Origin: AP-15 sp963832875
GTDB lineage: Bacteria > Pseudomonadota > Alphaproteobacteria > ATCC43930 > CGMCC-115725
Reading direction: 5' to 3'
Length of the DNA stretch: 64,000 nt
NCBI GenBank assembly: GCA_963832875.1
Contig: CAWHWB010000014.1
Span: 62,001 to 126,000 of the forward strand
Below, one piece after another: positions 33,652 to 42,373 of the stretch. The translations under genes were made by a program, and so were the position numbers. The notes below the pieces were generated by a model. It did not search any database. It was not told the DNA's origin and worked only from the letters and a program-made list of their open reading frames with translations. Within the stretch, counting starts at the first letter, position 1. Every line of letters begins with the position of its first letter.

Positions 33652-36084
33652 TCACTCGCTTCGGCCGCCGGCCCCGGTGGCGGGCCAGCGCCAGTTCTTG
33701 ACTTCGGGCATGTCGTCGCCGTGGCGGGCAATGTATTGCTTATGATCGATCAACTTGTCGCGCATCGCCTGCTTGGCGTAGGCGGCGATATAGCCGAGCT
33801 TCGGCAGCCGGTCTATCACGTCCGAGGCGAGGTGAAAGCGGTCGAGGTCGTTGCGCACCACCATGTCGAACGGCGTCGTTGTGGTGCCTTCCTCCTTGTA
33901 GCCGCGCACATGTATGTTGTGGTGGTTGGTACGGCGGTAGGTCAGCCGGTGGATCAGCCAGGGATAGCCGTGATAGGCAAAGATCACCGGCTTGTCGGTC
34001 GTGAACAACGCGTCGAAATCGTGGTCAGTCAGCCCGTGCGGATGCTCCTCGTGCGGCTGCAAGGTCATCAGGTCGACGACGTTGACGACGCGGATCTTTA
34101 AGTCCGGGACGTGGTGGCGCAACAGCTCTACCGCCGCCAAGGTTTCGAGAGTCGGCACGTCGCCGGCGCAGGCCATCACCACATCGGGTTCGGCGCCGCG
34201 GTCGTTGCTGGCCCATTCCCAGATGCCGATCCCGGCGTCGCAATGCTTGATCGCGGCGTCCATGTCGAGCCATTGCGGCGAGGGCTGCTTGCCGGCGACG
34301 ATCACGTTGATCCGGTCCCAGCTGCGCAGGCAATGGTCGGTGACCCATAAGAGGCTGTTGGCGTCGGGCGGCAGGTAGACCCGGATGATGTCCGCCTTTT
34401 TGTTGACGACATGGTCGATGAAGCCCGGGTCCTGATGGCTGAAGCCGTTGTGGTCCTGACGCCAAACGTGCGAGGTCAAGAGATAGTTCAAGGACGAAAT
34501 CGGCCGCCGCCACGGGATCTCGCGCGCCGCCTTCAGCCATTTAGCGTGCTGGTTGAACATCGAATCGACGATGTGGATGAAGGCTTCGTAGCAGTTGAAC
34601 AAGCCGTGGCGCCCGGTCAACAGATAGCCTTCGAGCAGGCCCTCGCAGGTGTGCTCGCTCAAGATCTCGATGACATGGCCGTCGCGCGACAGCCGGTCGC
34701 CGTCGGGCGAGCCGAGGTCGTCGTCGGCCGAGGTTTGCGCCATCCAGGCGCGGCCGGTCGTCTCGAACACCGCGGAGAGGCGGTTGGAGGCGGTCTCGTC
34801 CGGGCCGAATAGGCGAAAATTGGCGTTCGCCTTCATGATGTCGCGCAGGAAGACGCCCATGATCCGCGTCGCCTCGCCGTCGCTCTGTCCCGGACCAGTG
34901 ACCGCCAACGCGTAATCATCAAAATCCGGCATCAGCAATTCGCGCCGCAACAGCCCGCCATTGGCATGTGGATTGGCGCTCATGCGCCGGTCGCCCTCGG
35001 GCGCAAGAGCCGCGATCTCGGCCCGCAGCCGGCCGTCGTCCCCGAATAATTCCTGCGGCCGGTAGCTGCGCATCCACTCCTCGAGCAATTTGACGTGCTC
35101 GGGCTTTTCCATCTCGCCGAACGGCACCTGGTGAGCGCGCCAGGTCCCTTCGATCTTCAGCCCGTCGACGATCTTGGGCCCGGTCCAGCCCTTGGGGCAG
35201 CGCAGCACGATCATCGGCCATTGGGGGCAGACGATGTCCTCGCCCTCGCGCGCCGCCTGCTGGATGGCGGCGATCTCGTCGAACACCATGTCGAGCGTCG
35301 CCGCCATCAGCTGGTGCATCGCCGCCGGGTCGTCGCCCTCGACAAAATGCGGCTGGTAGCCGTAGCCGCGAAGGAGGCTTTCGAGCTGCTCGCGCGGGAT
35401 GCGGGCGAGGATCGTCGGGTTGGCGATCTTGTAGCCGTTGAGGTGCAGGATCGGCAGCACCGCGCCGTCCTTTGCCGGGTTGAGGAACTTGTTGCCGTGC
35501 CACGAGGTCGCCAAGGGCCCGGTTTCGGCCTCGCCGTCGCCGATGACGCAGGCGACCACAAGATCGGGGTTGTCGAGCGCGGCGCCGTAGGCGTGCGACA
35601 GCGAATAGCCGAGTTCGCCCCCCTCGTTGATCGAACCCGGCGTTTCGGGTGCGGCGTGGCTCGGAATGCCGCCCGGAAAGCTGAACTGGCGGAACAGGCG
35701 ACGCATCCCTTCGGCATTCTGCGAGATGCTCGGATAAAGCTCGCTGTAGGTGCCTTCGAGCCAGGTGTTGGCGACCATGCCAGGGCCGCCATGACCCGGA
35801 CCGCAAATGTATATGACGTCGAGATTGCGCGTCTTGATCACCCGGTTCAGATGGACATAGACGAAATTGAGGCCGGGCGTCGTGCCCCAATGGCCGAGCA
35901 GGCGCAGCTTGATGTCGGCTCGCTTGAGCGGGCGTTCGAGCAGCGGGTTGTCGAGCAGGTAGATTTGCCCGACCGAGAGATAGTTCGCCGCCCGCCACCA
36001 GCCATTTATCAATTGGAGCTGCGCCGCTGAGAGCGGCGGTGCGGCGCCAGCGGTTCCACTCTGCGCGTTCATCGGCCTCTCCAT
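33652..36084 (-). CDS. xfp: Xylulose-5-phosphate / fructose-6-phosphate phosphoketolase
   Basis: 810 residues from ATG 36084; ATG 36072 is also plausible. A thiamine-diphosphate enzyme that splits xylulose 5-phosphate (or fructose 6-phosphate) with phosphate into acetyl phosphate and a shorter aldose phosphate. Motifs: GHWGTTPGLNFVYVHLNR, GPGHGGPGMVANTWLEGTYS, ELGYSLSHAYGAALDNPDL, VIGDGEAETGPLATSWH, SYRPQELFG, FGPDETASNRL and WRQDHNGFSHQDPG. Complete. Divergent ackA starts 165 bp away, supplying the next enzyme of the bypass. Confidence 0.95.
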   Translation of the reverse strand: MERPMNAQSGTAGAAPPLSAAQLQLINGWWRAANYLSVGQIYLLDNPLLERPLKRADIKLRLLGHWGTTPGLNFVYVHLNRVIKTRNLDVIYICGPGHGGPGMVANTWLEGTYSELYPSISQNAEGMRRLFRQFSFPGGIPSHAAPETPGSINEGGELGYSLSHAYGAALDNPDLVVACVIGDGEAETGPLATSWHGNKFLNPAKDGAVLPILHLNGYKIANPTILARIPREQLESLLRGYGYQPHFVEGDDPAAMHQLMAATLDMVFDEIAAIQQAAREGEDIVCPQWPMIVLRCPKGWTGPKIVDGLKIEGTWRAHQVPFGEMEKPEHVKLLEEWMRSYRPQELFGDDGRLRAEIAALAPEGDRRMSANPHANGGLLRRELLMPDFDDYALAVTGPGQSDGEATRIMGVFLRDIMKANANFRLFGPDETASNRLSAVFETTGRAWMAQTSADDDLGSPDGDRLSRDGHVIEILSEHTCEGLLEGYLLTGRHGLFNCYEAFIHIVDSMFNQHAKWLKAAREIPWRRPISSLNYLLTSHVWRQDHNGFSHQDPGFIDHVVNKKADIIRVYLPPDANSLLWVTDHCLRSWDRINVIVAGKQPSPQWLDMDAAIKHCDAGIGIWEWASNDRGAEPDVVMACAGDVPTLETLAAVELLRHHVPDLKIRVVNVVDLMTLQPHEEHPHGLTDHDFDALFTTDKPVIFAYHGYPWLIHRLTYRRTNHHNIHVRGYKEEGTTTTPFDMVVRNDLDRFHLASDVIDRLPKLGYIAAYAKQAMRDKLIDHKQYIARHGDDMPEVKNWRWPATGAGGRSE

Positions 36085-36248
36085 CGGTCGCCGGATCGCA
36101 AACGGCTCGCGGCGGTAACGGGCGCGCCGAACCCGGAGCAAAAGCGCTGGCACGTGCCGTGAGAAGGCCCCCTTATATCAGGATAGAGCCGCCGTCGCCT
36201 GCCGGATCTGACAGCGCTGGGCGAGCCTGCGGCAACTTGAAAGGGACC

Positions 36249-37433
36249 ATGCCTATGACCGCTGTCGAGCCGCTGATCGGCGTCGTCAATGCCGGGTCGT
36301 CGTCGGTCAAGTTCACGTTCTACGAGGGCGAGCGGCGCCTGCTCTCCGGTCAGGCCGACACCTCGGCGGGACACACCGCCGTCAGGGCCATTGGCCCCGA
36401 CGGCACGACTGTGTCGCCTCCGGATCTCGCGGCGCCAGCGGCGGGCGCGCCCGGCGAGCTGCTGCCGGTTCTGCTGCGCTGGGCGAGGGAGCGGCTCGAT
36501 GGCCGAAGCCTCGCGGCACTCGGCCATCGCGTGGTCCATGGCGGCCTGCACCATTCGCGCCCGGCGCGGGTGACGCCGGAGTTGCTGGCCGAGTTGGAGG
36601 CGCTGGTGCCGCTGGCGCCCTTGCACGAGCCGCACAACCTCGAACCCATTCGGGCGGCGCTCGCCTTCGATCCCGAATTGCCGCAGGTGGCGTGCTTCGA
36701 CACCGCCTTTCACCGCACCATGACCGAGGTGGCGCAAGCCTATGCGCTACCGTACTCGCTGTTTGACGAGGGCGTGCGGCGCTATGGCTTTCATGGCCTC
36801 TCCTACGAATATATCGCCTCGGTCCTGCCCGAGCGCGCGCCGCAGATCGCCGAGGGCCGCGTCGTGGTGGCGCACCTCGGCAACGGCGCCTCGCTGTGCG
36901 CGCTGCGGGCGCGCAGCTCGATCGCGACGACGATGGGCTTCACCGCGCTCGACGGGCTGCCGATGGGGACCCGCTGCGGCGCGCTCGACCCCGGGGTCGT
37001 TTTGCACTTGCTGCAGCAGAAGGGGATGGCCGGCGATGCCCTGATGGATCTCCTCTATCGCCGTTCTGGCATGCTCGGGCTTTCCGGCGTCTCCTCCGAT
37101 TTCCGCGACCTGTTGGCGAGCGCGGAGGCGCGCGCACGGTTTGCGCTCGACGTGTTCTGCTATCAGGTCGCTCGCCACATCGGCTCGCTCGCGGCCGCGC
37201 TCGGCGGCCTCGACGGGGTGGTGTTCACCGGCGGCGTCGGCGAGAACGCGGCGGCGGTGCGCAGCGCCGTCTGCCGGGCCTGCGAATGGCTCGGGCTCGA
37301 ATTGGATGAGGCGGCGAACAGCCGGCACCAGGAGACCATCAGTACCCGGGACAGCCGGGTCGCCGCCCATGTCATCACGACCGACGAGAATTTGATGATC
37401 GCGCGCCACGCCCGAGCGCTGGTGGCCGGCTGA
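36249..37433 (+). CDS. ackA: Acetate kinase
   Basis: 394 residues from ATG 36249 with AAGGGA upstream; the frame is open back to 36039 but that part is not homologous. Converts acetyl phosphate and ADP into acetate and ATP. Motifs: VVNAGSSSVKFTFYEG, LGHRVVHGGLHHSRP, CFDTAFHRTMTEVAQAYALP, RRYGFHGLSYEYI, VVAHLGNGASLCA, GLPMGTRCGALDPGV and FTGGVGENAAAVR. Complete ASKHA fold. Divergently paired with phosphoketolase, so acetyl phosphate is probably used for ATP rather than by phosphotransacetylase, which is not in the window. Confidence 0.95.
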   Translation: MPMTAVEPLIGVVNAGSSSVKFTFYEGERRLLSGQADTSAGHTAVRAIGPDGTTVSPPDLAAPAAGAPGELLPVLLRWARERLDGRSLAALGHRVVHGGLHHSRPARVTPELLAELEALVPLAPLHEPHNLEPIRAALAFDPELPQVACFDTAFHRTMTEVAQAYALPYSLFDEGVRRYGFHGLSYEYIASVLPERAPQIAEGRVVVAHLGNGASLCALRARSSIATTMGFTALDGLPMGTRCGALDPGVVLHLLQQKGMAGDALMDLLYRRSGMLGLSGVSSDFRDLLASAEARARFALDVFCYQVARHIGSLAAALGGLDGVVFTGGVGENAAAVRSAVCRACEWLGLELDEAANSRHQETISTRDSRVAAHVITTDENLMIARHARALVAG

Positions 37434-37529
37434 GACCCGGCGCCTGTGTCAGCCGCGGTTTTCCGACCGAGTCGGTCCCGCCCTCGCTCAGCTTCGGGCA
37501 GGCCTCGGCTGTGCCCCGCCGACCCTTCT

Positions 37530-37560
37530 CAACCCTCTCCCCCCAATGGGGGAGTGGTTG
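37530..37560. terminator. Strong hairpin between converging ackA and universal stress gene
   Basis: Outer stem CAACC/GGTTG and inner stem CTCCCCC/GGGGGAG with loop CAAT. It lies between converging genes. The same motif family (CCTCTCCCC..GGGGAGAGGG then GGTGAGGGG) recurs at 53393-53440 and 57652-57700, so this is a dispersed repeat that may also serve as a bidirectional terminator. Confidence 0.5.
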
Positions 37561-37597
37561 GGTGAAGGGGGCTACTCTTCCTCCGATCCGCCCGATC

Positions 37598-38482
37598 TCA
37601 GTGGGCGATCAGGACCGGCACCGCCGCAGCGGTTTGCAGCACGTGCTGGGTAAAGCCGCCAAAGATCCATTCGCGCAGCCGGCTGTGGCCGTAGCCGCCC
37701 ATGACTAAGAGGGCTTGGCGCTCGGAGGCCGCGGCGAGCAGGGCGTCGGCCGGGCTATGCGCATCGGGCTGGAGCCGGCCGCCCGATACCTGGAGCCCGC
37801 GCCAGCGCAGATTGGTGATCAGCTGGCGCCCCTCCTCGCTCGACAGGTCAGCTTCTTCGGCGACCGTCAAGACCGTGATTTCTTTGGCTAGCTCCAGAAA
37901 CGGCAACGCGGCGGTGACAGCATGGGCGGCCTCGCGCGTCGCCTTCCAGGCAATAACGATGGTCTCTGGCAGGACGGCCAATGGCGCCGCACTCGGGATC
38001 AGCACCGGGCGGCCGCTGTCGAGCAGCGCTGTCTCGATCGTTTCCGGCGCCACGCCCTGGTCGTCGGCCGGGCGCCCGACGACCATCAGATCGGTGGCGC
38101 GTCCGTGCTCGGCGAGCCAGTAGGCTTCGGCGCCGATCCGGTGCGTCCATTGCGCCGAGGGGCCGGACGGGGCGGGGCCGGATGGGTCGGGCGGAGTCTC
38201 GACGATCGCCAGCCCCTCGCGCGCGCAGAACTCGTCGAAATGCCGCCGGGCCCGCTCCTCGCGGCGGCTGGCTTCCTGATCGAGCTGCTCGACCAACCCG
38301 CCGACCATCGCCGCGCCACCGGCGCCATCCGCGGCCATCGAGGTCGCGATCGTCGTCGCATCGACGCGAACATGCAGGAAGTCGAGATGAGCGTCGAAGC
38401 GACGCCCAACGGCGAGCGCCGAGGCGAATACCGCCGCGTCGGCATCGCTGCCGGTCGCCGGCACGAGAATGGTCTTGATCAT
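37598..38482 (-). CDS. Tandem universal stress protein (UspA family)
   Basis: 294 residues from ATG 38482 with GGGGAG 6 to 11 bases upstream; an in-frame ATG at 38737 adds non-conserved sequence. Two Usp folds: the first starts MIKTILVPATGSDADAAVF, the second near residue 165 (ETIVIAWKATREAAHAV). The second ends with the ATP-type loop VMGGYGHSRLREWIFGG and TQHVLQTAAAVPVLIAH. The first repeat's loop (VVGRPADDQGVAPETIETAL) is degenerate. Cytoplasmic stress protein; its place next to ackA is common for stress/fermentation loci but specific regulation cannot be seen. Confidence 0.88.
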   Translation of the reverse strand: MIKTILVPATGSDADAAVFASALAVGRRFDAHLDFLHVRVDATTIATSMAADGAGGAAMVGGLVEQLDQEASRREERARRHFDEFCAREGLAIVETPPDPSGPAPSGPSAQWTHRIGAEAYWLAEHGRATDLMVVGRPADDQGVAPETIETALLDSGRPVLIPSAAPLAVLPETIVIAWKATREAAHAVTAALPFLELAKEITVLTVAEEADLSSEEGRQLITNLRWRGLQVSGGRLQPDAHSPADALLAAASERQALLVMGGYGHSRLREWIFGGFTQHVLQTAAAVPVLIAH

Positions 38483-38754
38483 CGATGCTCCCCTGCGATG
38501 CGTAGCCGGGTGGTGGCGCCATCCGCTCGCGCCGGCTTCGCGCCGACCCTCGAGCCGGCGATAACCCTGCGGCTTCAGACTACCGCAAATCGATCGTCGG
38601 GGCACCGGATCGCCCGCTGTTTCCGTCGCGGATTGAGACGCCTGTATCCTGTCTTTGCCCGCCACTTCGATGGGCTGGACTAGAGCCGGCCCTTGTGCTG
38701 AATGGGTAATCATGAAAGACCACCGCTCCGTCACCAATCCCGGCCGACACGGCT

Positions 38755-39087
38755 TTGGCGGAGGAGTTTGCCGATGACATCCTGGTCGAGATCGCGAACC
38801 TCACCGCGGCTCAGACCGGGGTATCCGGGACGATCTTTATTTCGACCGCAATGGGGGCGCATGGTTTCGGGGTCAAGTATTTCGTGCAGCCGGGTCGAAC
38901 CCAACCGAGCTTCTCCGTGACCATTTCCGATGCTCCCGCGGTAGCCCCTAATAGTCTGCCCGCCCGCGTGGCGCGTCAGATGTAGCCATCGGTAATCGAT
39001 TGGGTCCTACGTAACAAGGACGCTCTGTTGGATTTCTGGTACCACGGCGATACCTGGACGCAGCCCGGAGTCAATGACTTCAATTAA
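38755..39087 (+). pseudogene. Conserved small protein gene with in-frame TAG
   Basis: The frame starts around TTG 38755 (AEEFADDILVEIANLTAAQ, then TGVSGTIFISTAMGAHGFG and YFVQPGRTQPSFSVTISDAP) and meets TAG at 38983-38985 after ARQM. The same frame continues PSVIDWVLRNKDALLDFWYH and GDTWTQPGVNDFN to TAA 39085. The downstream part reads as the native end of the same small protein (Met-Ser-Pro would be expected, so TCG to TAG is likely). Function unknown; probable nonsense pseudogene. Confidence 0.6.
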
Positions 39088-39162
39088 AAAACTCCAGCGC
39101 ATCTGGCCGACCAGGCATCTTCCTGATTCGAGCCCGACTGCGCGCGAGCGGGAGAAGCGATC

Positions 39163-40533
39163 ATGAGTGACGAACTGCCGACCGCCGCGCGGGTGTCCGA
39201 TCCGGGCATCCGCGCGCTCTATGCCCAAGAGAACCGCTGGCAGGCCTGGCTCGAGGTCGAGGCGGCATTGGCGCGGGCGCAGGAAGAGCTCGGCATCATC
39301 CCCAGGGGAGCGGCCGCGGCGATCGGGCGGGCGGCGCATCTCGAACTCCTCGATCGTGCCCGCATCGACGAGGGCTTCGCGCGCACTGGCCACACCATCG
39401 TGCCATTGGTCTGGGAACTCGGCCGGGTCGCCGGCGAACCGCACGGCGGCTGGGTCCATTGGGGGGCGACGACGCAAAACATCACCCAAACCGGCGACCT
39501 CTTGGTGTTGCGCCAGGCGCACCGGGTGTTCTTCGGCCTGATCGCCGACGCGCTGCGGGCGATGGCCGAGCTTGCCGAGCGTGGCGCCGAGATGCCGATC
39601 GCCGGGCGCACCCACGGCCAGCACGCCTTGCCCGCGACCTTCGGCTACAAGCCGGCGGTGTGGATCGACGAGCTGATCCGCCATGTCGAGCGGTTCAAGC
39701 AGGCCGCCCCGCGCATCTTCGTGGCGATGCTGGGCGGCGGTGCCGGCACCTTCGCCTCGTTGGGTGCGCAAGGGCCGGCGGTGCAGGAGGGCGTCGGCAA
39801 AGAGCTCGGCATGTTGCCGATGCGCATCCCGTCGCGCACGATCGGCGATCACTTGGCCGAGAACATCTGCCTCTTGGGTATGCTGGCCGCGACCTGCGGC
39901 AAGATCGGCCGCGAGATCTACACCTTGATGAAAACCGAGTTCGGCGAGGTCGAGGAGCCGGTGCCGCCCGGCACGGTCGGCAGCTCGACGATGCCGCAAA
40001 AGCGCAACCCCAAGCTGTGCCAGGACATCATTGCCGCCGCGGCCGAGGTGCGCTCCTGCGTTCCGCTGGCACTCGAAGCGATGCAGACCGAGCACGAGGC
40101 CGACCGCACCACCAGCCTGATCATGGACAGTGCCGACGCGCGCGCCGCGATCGCCACCGGCGACATGCTGGCGCGCCTCGTCGAAATCATGCGCGGGCTG
40201 CGGCTCGATCCCGAGCGTATGCGGAAAAACCTCGATCTCTGCGGCGGACTGATCATGGCCGAGGCGGTAATGCTGAACCTCGGTGCGGCGATCGGCCGCC
40301 AGCACGCGCACGACGTGGTCTACGACGCCGCCCAGGCGGCCTCTGTCGAAAACCGGCCGTTCGCCGAATTGCTGGCCGCCGACCCGCGGGTGACCGCACA
40401 TCTCGACCAAAAGGCCATCGAGGCATTGCTCGACCCGACCGCCTACACCGGCCTCTGCGCCGAGATCGCCCGCGACGCCGCCCATCGCGCCCGAGCCGCC
40501 GCCGCGGAGATTGCTTCGCCCCCTTCCGGATGA
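39163..40533 (+). CDS. Adenylosuccinate lyase / fumarase-aspartase superfamily lyase
   Basis: 456 residues. The superfamily signature GSSTMPQKRNPKLCQDII is present, with WGATTQNITQTGDLL, GRTHGQHALPATFGYK (catalytic His), and C-terminal RPFAELLAADPRV resembling ADSL_C. The family includes PurB and 3-carboxymuconate cycloisomerase; the three conserved regions fit a PurB/PcaB-like lyase. No purine or protocatechuate genes adjoin, so the exact substrate is open. The start follows GGAGAAGCG. Confidence 0.85.
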   Translation: MSDELPTAARVSDPGIRALYAQENRWQAWLEVEAALARAQEELGIIPRGAAAAIGRAAHLELLDRARIDEGFARTGHTIVPLVWELGRVAGEPHGGWVHWGATTQNITQTGDLLVLRQAHRVFFGLIADALRAMAELAERGAEMPIAGRTHGQHALPATFGYKPAVWIDELIRHVERFKQAAPRIFVAMLGGGAGTFASLGAQGPAVQEGVGKELGMLPMRIPSRTIGDHLAENICLLGMLAATCGKIGREIYTLMKTEFGEVEEPVPPGTVGSSTMPQKRNPKLCQDIIAAAAEVRSCVPLALEAMQTEHEADRTTSLIMDSADARAAIATGDMLARLVEIMRGLRLDPERMRKNLDLCGGLIMAEAVMLNLGAAIGRQHAHDVVYDAAQAASVENRPFAELLAADPRVTAHLDQKAIEALLDPTAYTGLCAEIARDAAHRARAAAAEIASPPSG

Positions 40534-40623
40534 CGCACAACTCTACTCCAATACTACCGAAGTTGTTTGGATGGGCGGTGCGCCTTAGACTTGCGTCTTA
40601 ACTTTTATGTCAGGAGTATCCAG

Positions 40624-41466
40624 ATGGAATTCGGGGCTTCGATCTTCTTCACCGATTATTCGATTTCGCCGGCCGCGTTGGCGACGGCGCTCGAGGAGCG
40701 CGGCTTTGACTCGCTGTGGGCGGCCGAGCACTCGCATATCCCAGTGCCGCGCAAGACGCCGGCGCCGGGCGGCGGCGAGTTGGCCAAGCGCTATTACGAC
40801 GTGATGGACCCGTTCGTCACCCTGACCGCGGCCGCGGCCGCGACCAAGCGGCTCAAACTTGCGACCGGTATCTGCCTGGTGATCCAGCGCGACACGATCC
40901 AAACCGCGAAATTGGTCGCCTCGCTCGACCAGGTCTCGGGCGGGCGCTTTCTATTCGGCATCGGCGGCGGCTGGAACGCAGAGGAGATCGAGAGCCACGG
41001 CACGGTCTTCGGCACCCGCATGCAGAAGATGCGCGAGCAGATGGAGGCGATGAAGGAGATCTGGACCAAATCCAAGCCCGAATATAATGGCGAGATCGTC
41101 ACGGTCACGCCGATGATGACCTGGCCCAAGCCGGTTCAGAAGCCGTGGCCGCCGATCATCCTCGGCGGCGCGTTCCCATGGGCGGCGCGTCGCGCGGTGC
41201 GCTATGGCGACGGCTGGTACCCGAACGCTTCGAGCGGCAATCCCGAGGACTACATGCCGCGCTTTCGCCAGATGGCGACCGATGCGGGCCGCGACCCTGA
41301 TGCGTTGCCGGTCACTCTCGGCGGCGCGCCCGAGGACGCCGACCGGCTGAAACGGTTCCGCGATCTTGGCGCGGTGCGGGTCAACGTCACACTGCCGGCC
41401 GAGGGCGCCGATCAGATCCTGCCGGTGCTCGACCGCTGGGCAAAATTGATGCAGCAGGTGCGATAG
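40624..41466 (+). CDS. LLM-class F420-dependent oxidoreductase-like protein
   Basis: 280 residues from ATG 40624 (AGGAG upstream). Luciferase-like barrel: ATALEERGFDSLWAAEHSHI, ATKRLKLATGICLVIQRDTI, LDQVSGGRFLFGIGGGWNAEE, PWPPIILGGAFPWAARRAVRY and DGWYPNASSG match TIGR03619-type family members. These enzymes use F420 or FMN; which one applies here is not evident. 90 bp separates it from the lyase upstream. Confidence 0.85.
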   Translation: MEFGASIFFTDYSISPAALATALEERGFDSLWAAEHSHIPVPRKTPAPGGGELAKRYYDVMDPFVTLTAAAAATKRLKLATGICLVIQRDTIQTAKLVASLDQVSGGRFLFGIGGGWNAEEIESHGTVFGTRMQKMREQMEAMKEIWTKSKPEYNGEIVTVTPMMTWPKPVQKPWPPIILGGAFPWAARRAVRYGDGWYPNASSGNPEDYMPRFRQMATDAGRDPDALPVTLGGAPEDADRLKRFRDLGAVRVNVTLPAEGADQILPVLDRWAKLMQQVR

Positions 41467-41579
41467 CGCGCGCTGGAGCCGCATGCACCGACGGCGCGCC
41501 TCCCTCGAAGCCGGGGCTTTGGTCGAAAGTGCAAATCAGCCATGCGCGGATTGAGATTGCGAATTGGTCGCACCCAGCG

Positions 41580-41621
41580 GTACATGCACGCGATTAATTG
41601 TCGATTGAGGCGTGCATGTAC
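41580..41621. promoter_or_regulatory. Perfect 12-bp inverted repeat covering the bfd start codon
   Basis: GTACATGCACGC (41580-41591) and GCGTGCATGTAC (41610-41621) are exact inverted copies separated by 18 bases. The bfd ATG is at 41616-41618, within the right arm, and its Shine-Dalgarno (GAGG) is in the loop. As RNA the arms could pair and hide the start codon; as DNA they could be a regulator site. Either would suit an iron-controlled gene, but function is inference. Confidence 0.7.
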
Positions 41622-41813
41622 GTCTGCGTCTGCAATGCGATAACCGATCGCGATGTCCGCGCCTCTGCCCAATGCGACGGCTGCACCGTCGCCGGCATCT
41701 ATCGCTCTCTCGGCAGACAGCCGAAATGCGGGAAATGCGTGCCGCTGGTCCGGCAATTGCTGCGTCAGGTCACCGAGATCCAGCAGCTGCAGCACGCCGG
41801 CGCCGCTGGGTGA
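41616..41813 (+). CDS. bfd: Bacterioferritin-associated ferredoxin
   Basis: 65 residues. A [2Fe-2S] protein that reduces the bacterioferritin core to release iron. Begins MYVCVCNAITDRDVR and contains AQCDGCTVAGIYRSL and PKCGKCVPLVRQLL, giving the four-Cys cluster pattern of the BFD/NirB-type fold. ATG 41616 is preferred over the TTG 18 bases upstream; GAGG lies 5 bases before it. bfr follows 71 bp downstream. Confidence 0.9.
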   Translation: MYVCVCNAITDRDVRASAQCDGCTVAGIYRSLGRQPKCGKCVPLVRQLLRQVTEIQQLQHAGAAG

Positions 41814-41884
41814 AGGGCTTCGGCCTTGCGGTCGAGCGCCGGTCTCGGCAACTTGGCGCCGCATCAATTCCGCGGGAGGCAATC

Positions 41885-42361
41885 ATGCGCGGCGACGCGA
41901 CCGTATTGCAGCATTTGAACGCGGTGCTGAAAAACGAGCTGACCGCGATCAACCAGTATTTTCTGCATTCCCGCATGCTGCGACATTGGGGCGTGATCAA
42001 GCTCGGCGCTTTTGAATACACCGAGTTGATCGACGAAATGAAGCATGCGGATCGGTTGATCGAGCGGATACTATTCCTCGACGGGCTGCCCAATCTGCAG
42101 GACCTCGACAAGCTGCTGATCGGCGAAAGCGTGCAGGAAGTACTCGAATGCGATCTCCAGCTCGAGCAGAACGCGTTGCCGGCCCTGCGCGGGGGGATCG
42201 TCTATTGTGAAAATGTGCGCGATTTCGTCACTCGCGACCTGTTCAGCGACATCCTCGAATCCGAAGAGGAGCATGTCGACTTCATCGAGACCCAGCTCGA
42301 TTTGATCCCGAAGATCGGCATCGAAAACTTTATCCAGCTGCAATCCGGCCCGGCCGAGTAG
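41885..42361 (+). CDS. bfr: Bacterioferritin
   Basis: 158 residues, complete four-helix bundle. Heme-binding iron-storage shell with ferroxidase centre: KNELTAINQYFLHSRMLRHWG (Glu ligand), then YTELIDEMKHADRLIERILFLDG (Glu and His plus the heme Met region), ALRGGIVYCENVRDFVTRD and ILESEEEHVDFIETQ. The initiating ATG follows GGGAGG. Paired with bfd, its release partner, in one transcript. Confidence 0.95.
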   Translation: MRGDATVLQHLNAVLKNELTAINQYFLHSRMLRHWGVIKLGAFEYTELIDEMKHADRLIERILFLDGLPNLQDLDKLLIGESVQEVLECDLQLEQNALPALRGGIVYCENVRDFVTRDLFSDILESEEEHVDFIETQLDLIPKIGIENFIQLQSGPAE

Positions 42362-42373
42362 CCGAGCGGCTCC

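Noticed and set aside
38983..38985. TAG in the small gene as a pyrrolysine or other recoding site
   Set aside because: No recoding signal, no known recoded family, and a simple TCG to TAG change explains it.
39007..40485. 492-codon - strand frame opposite the PurB-like lyase
   Set aside because: Antisense shadow; the + strand carries full superfamily motifs and a ribosome site.
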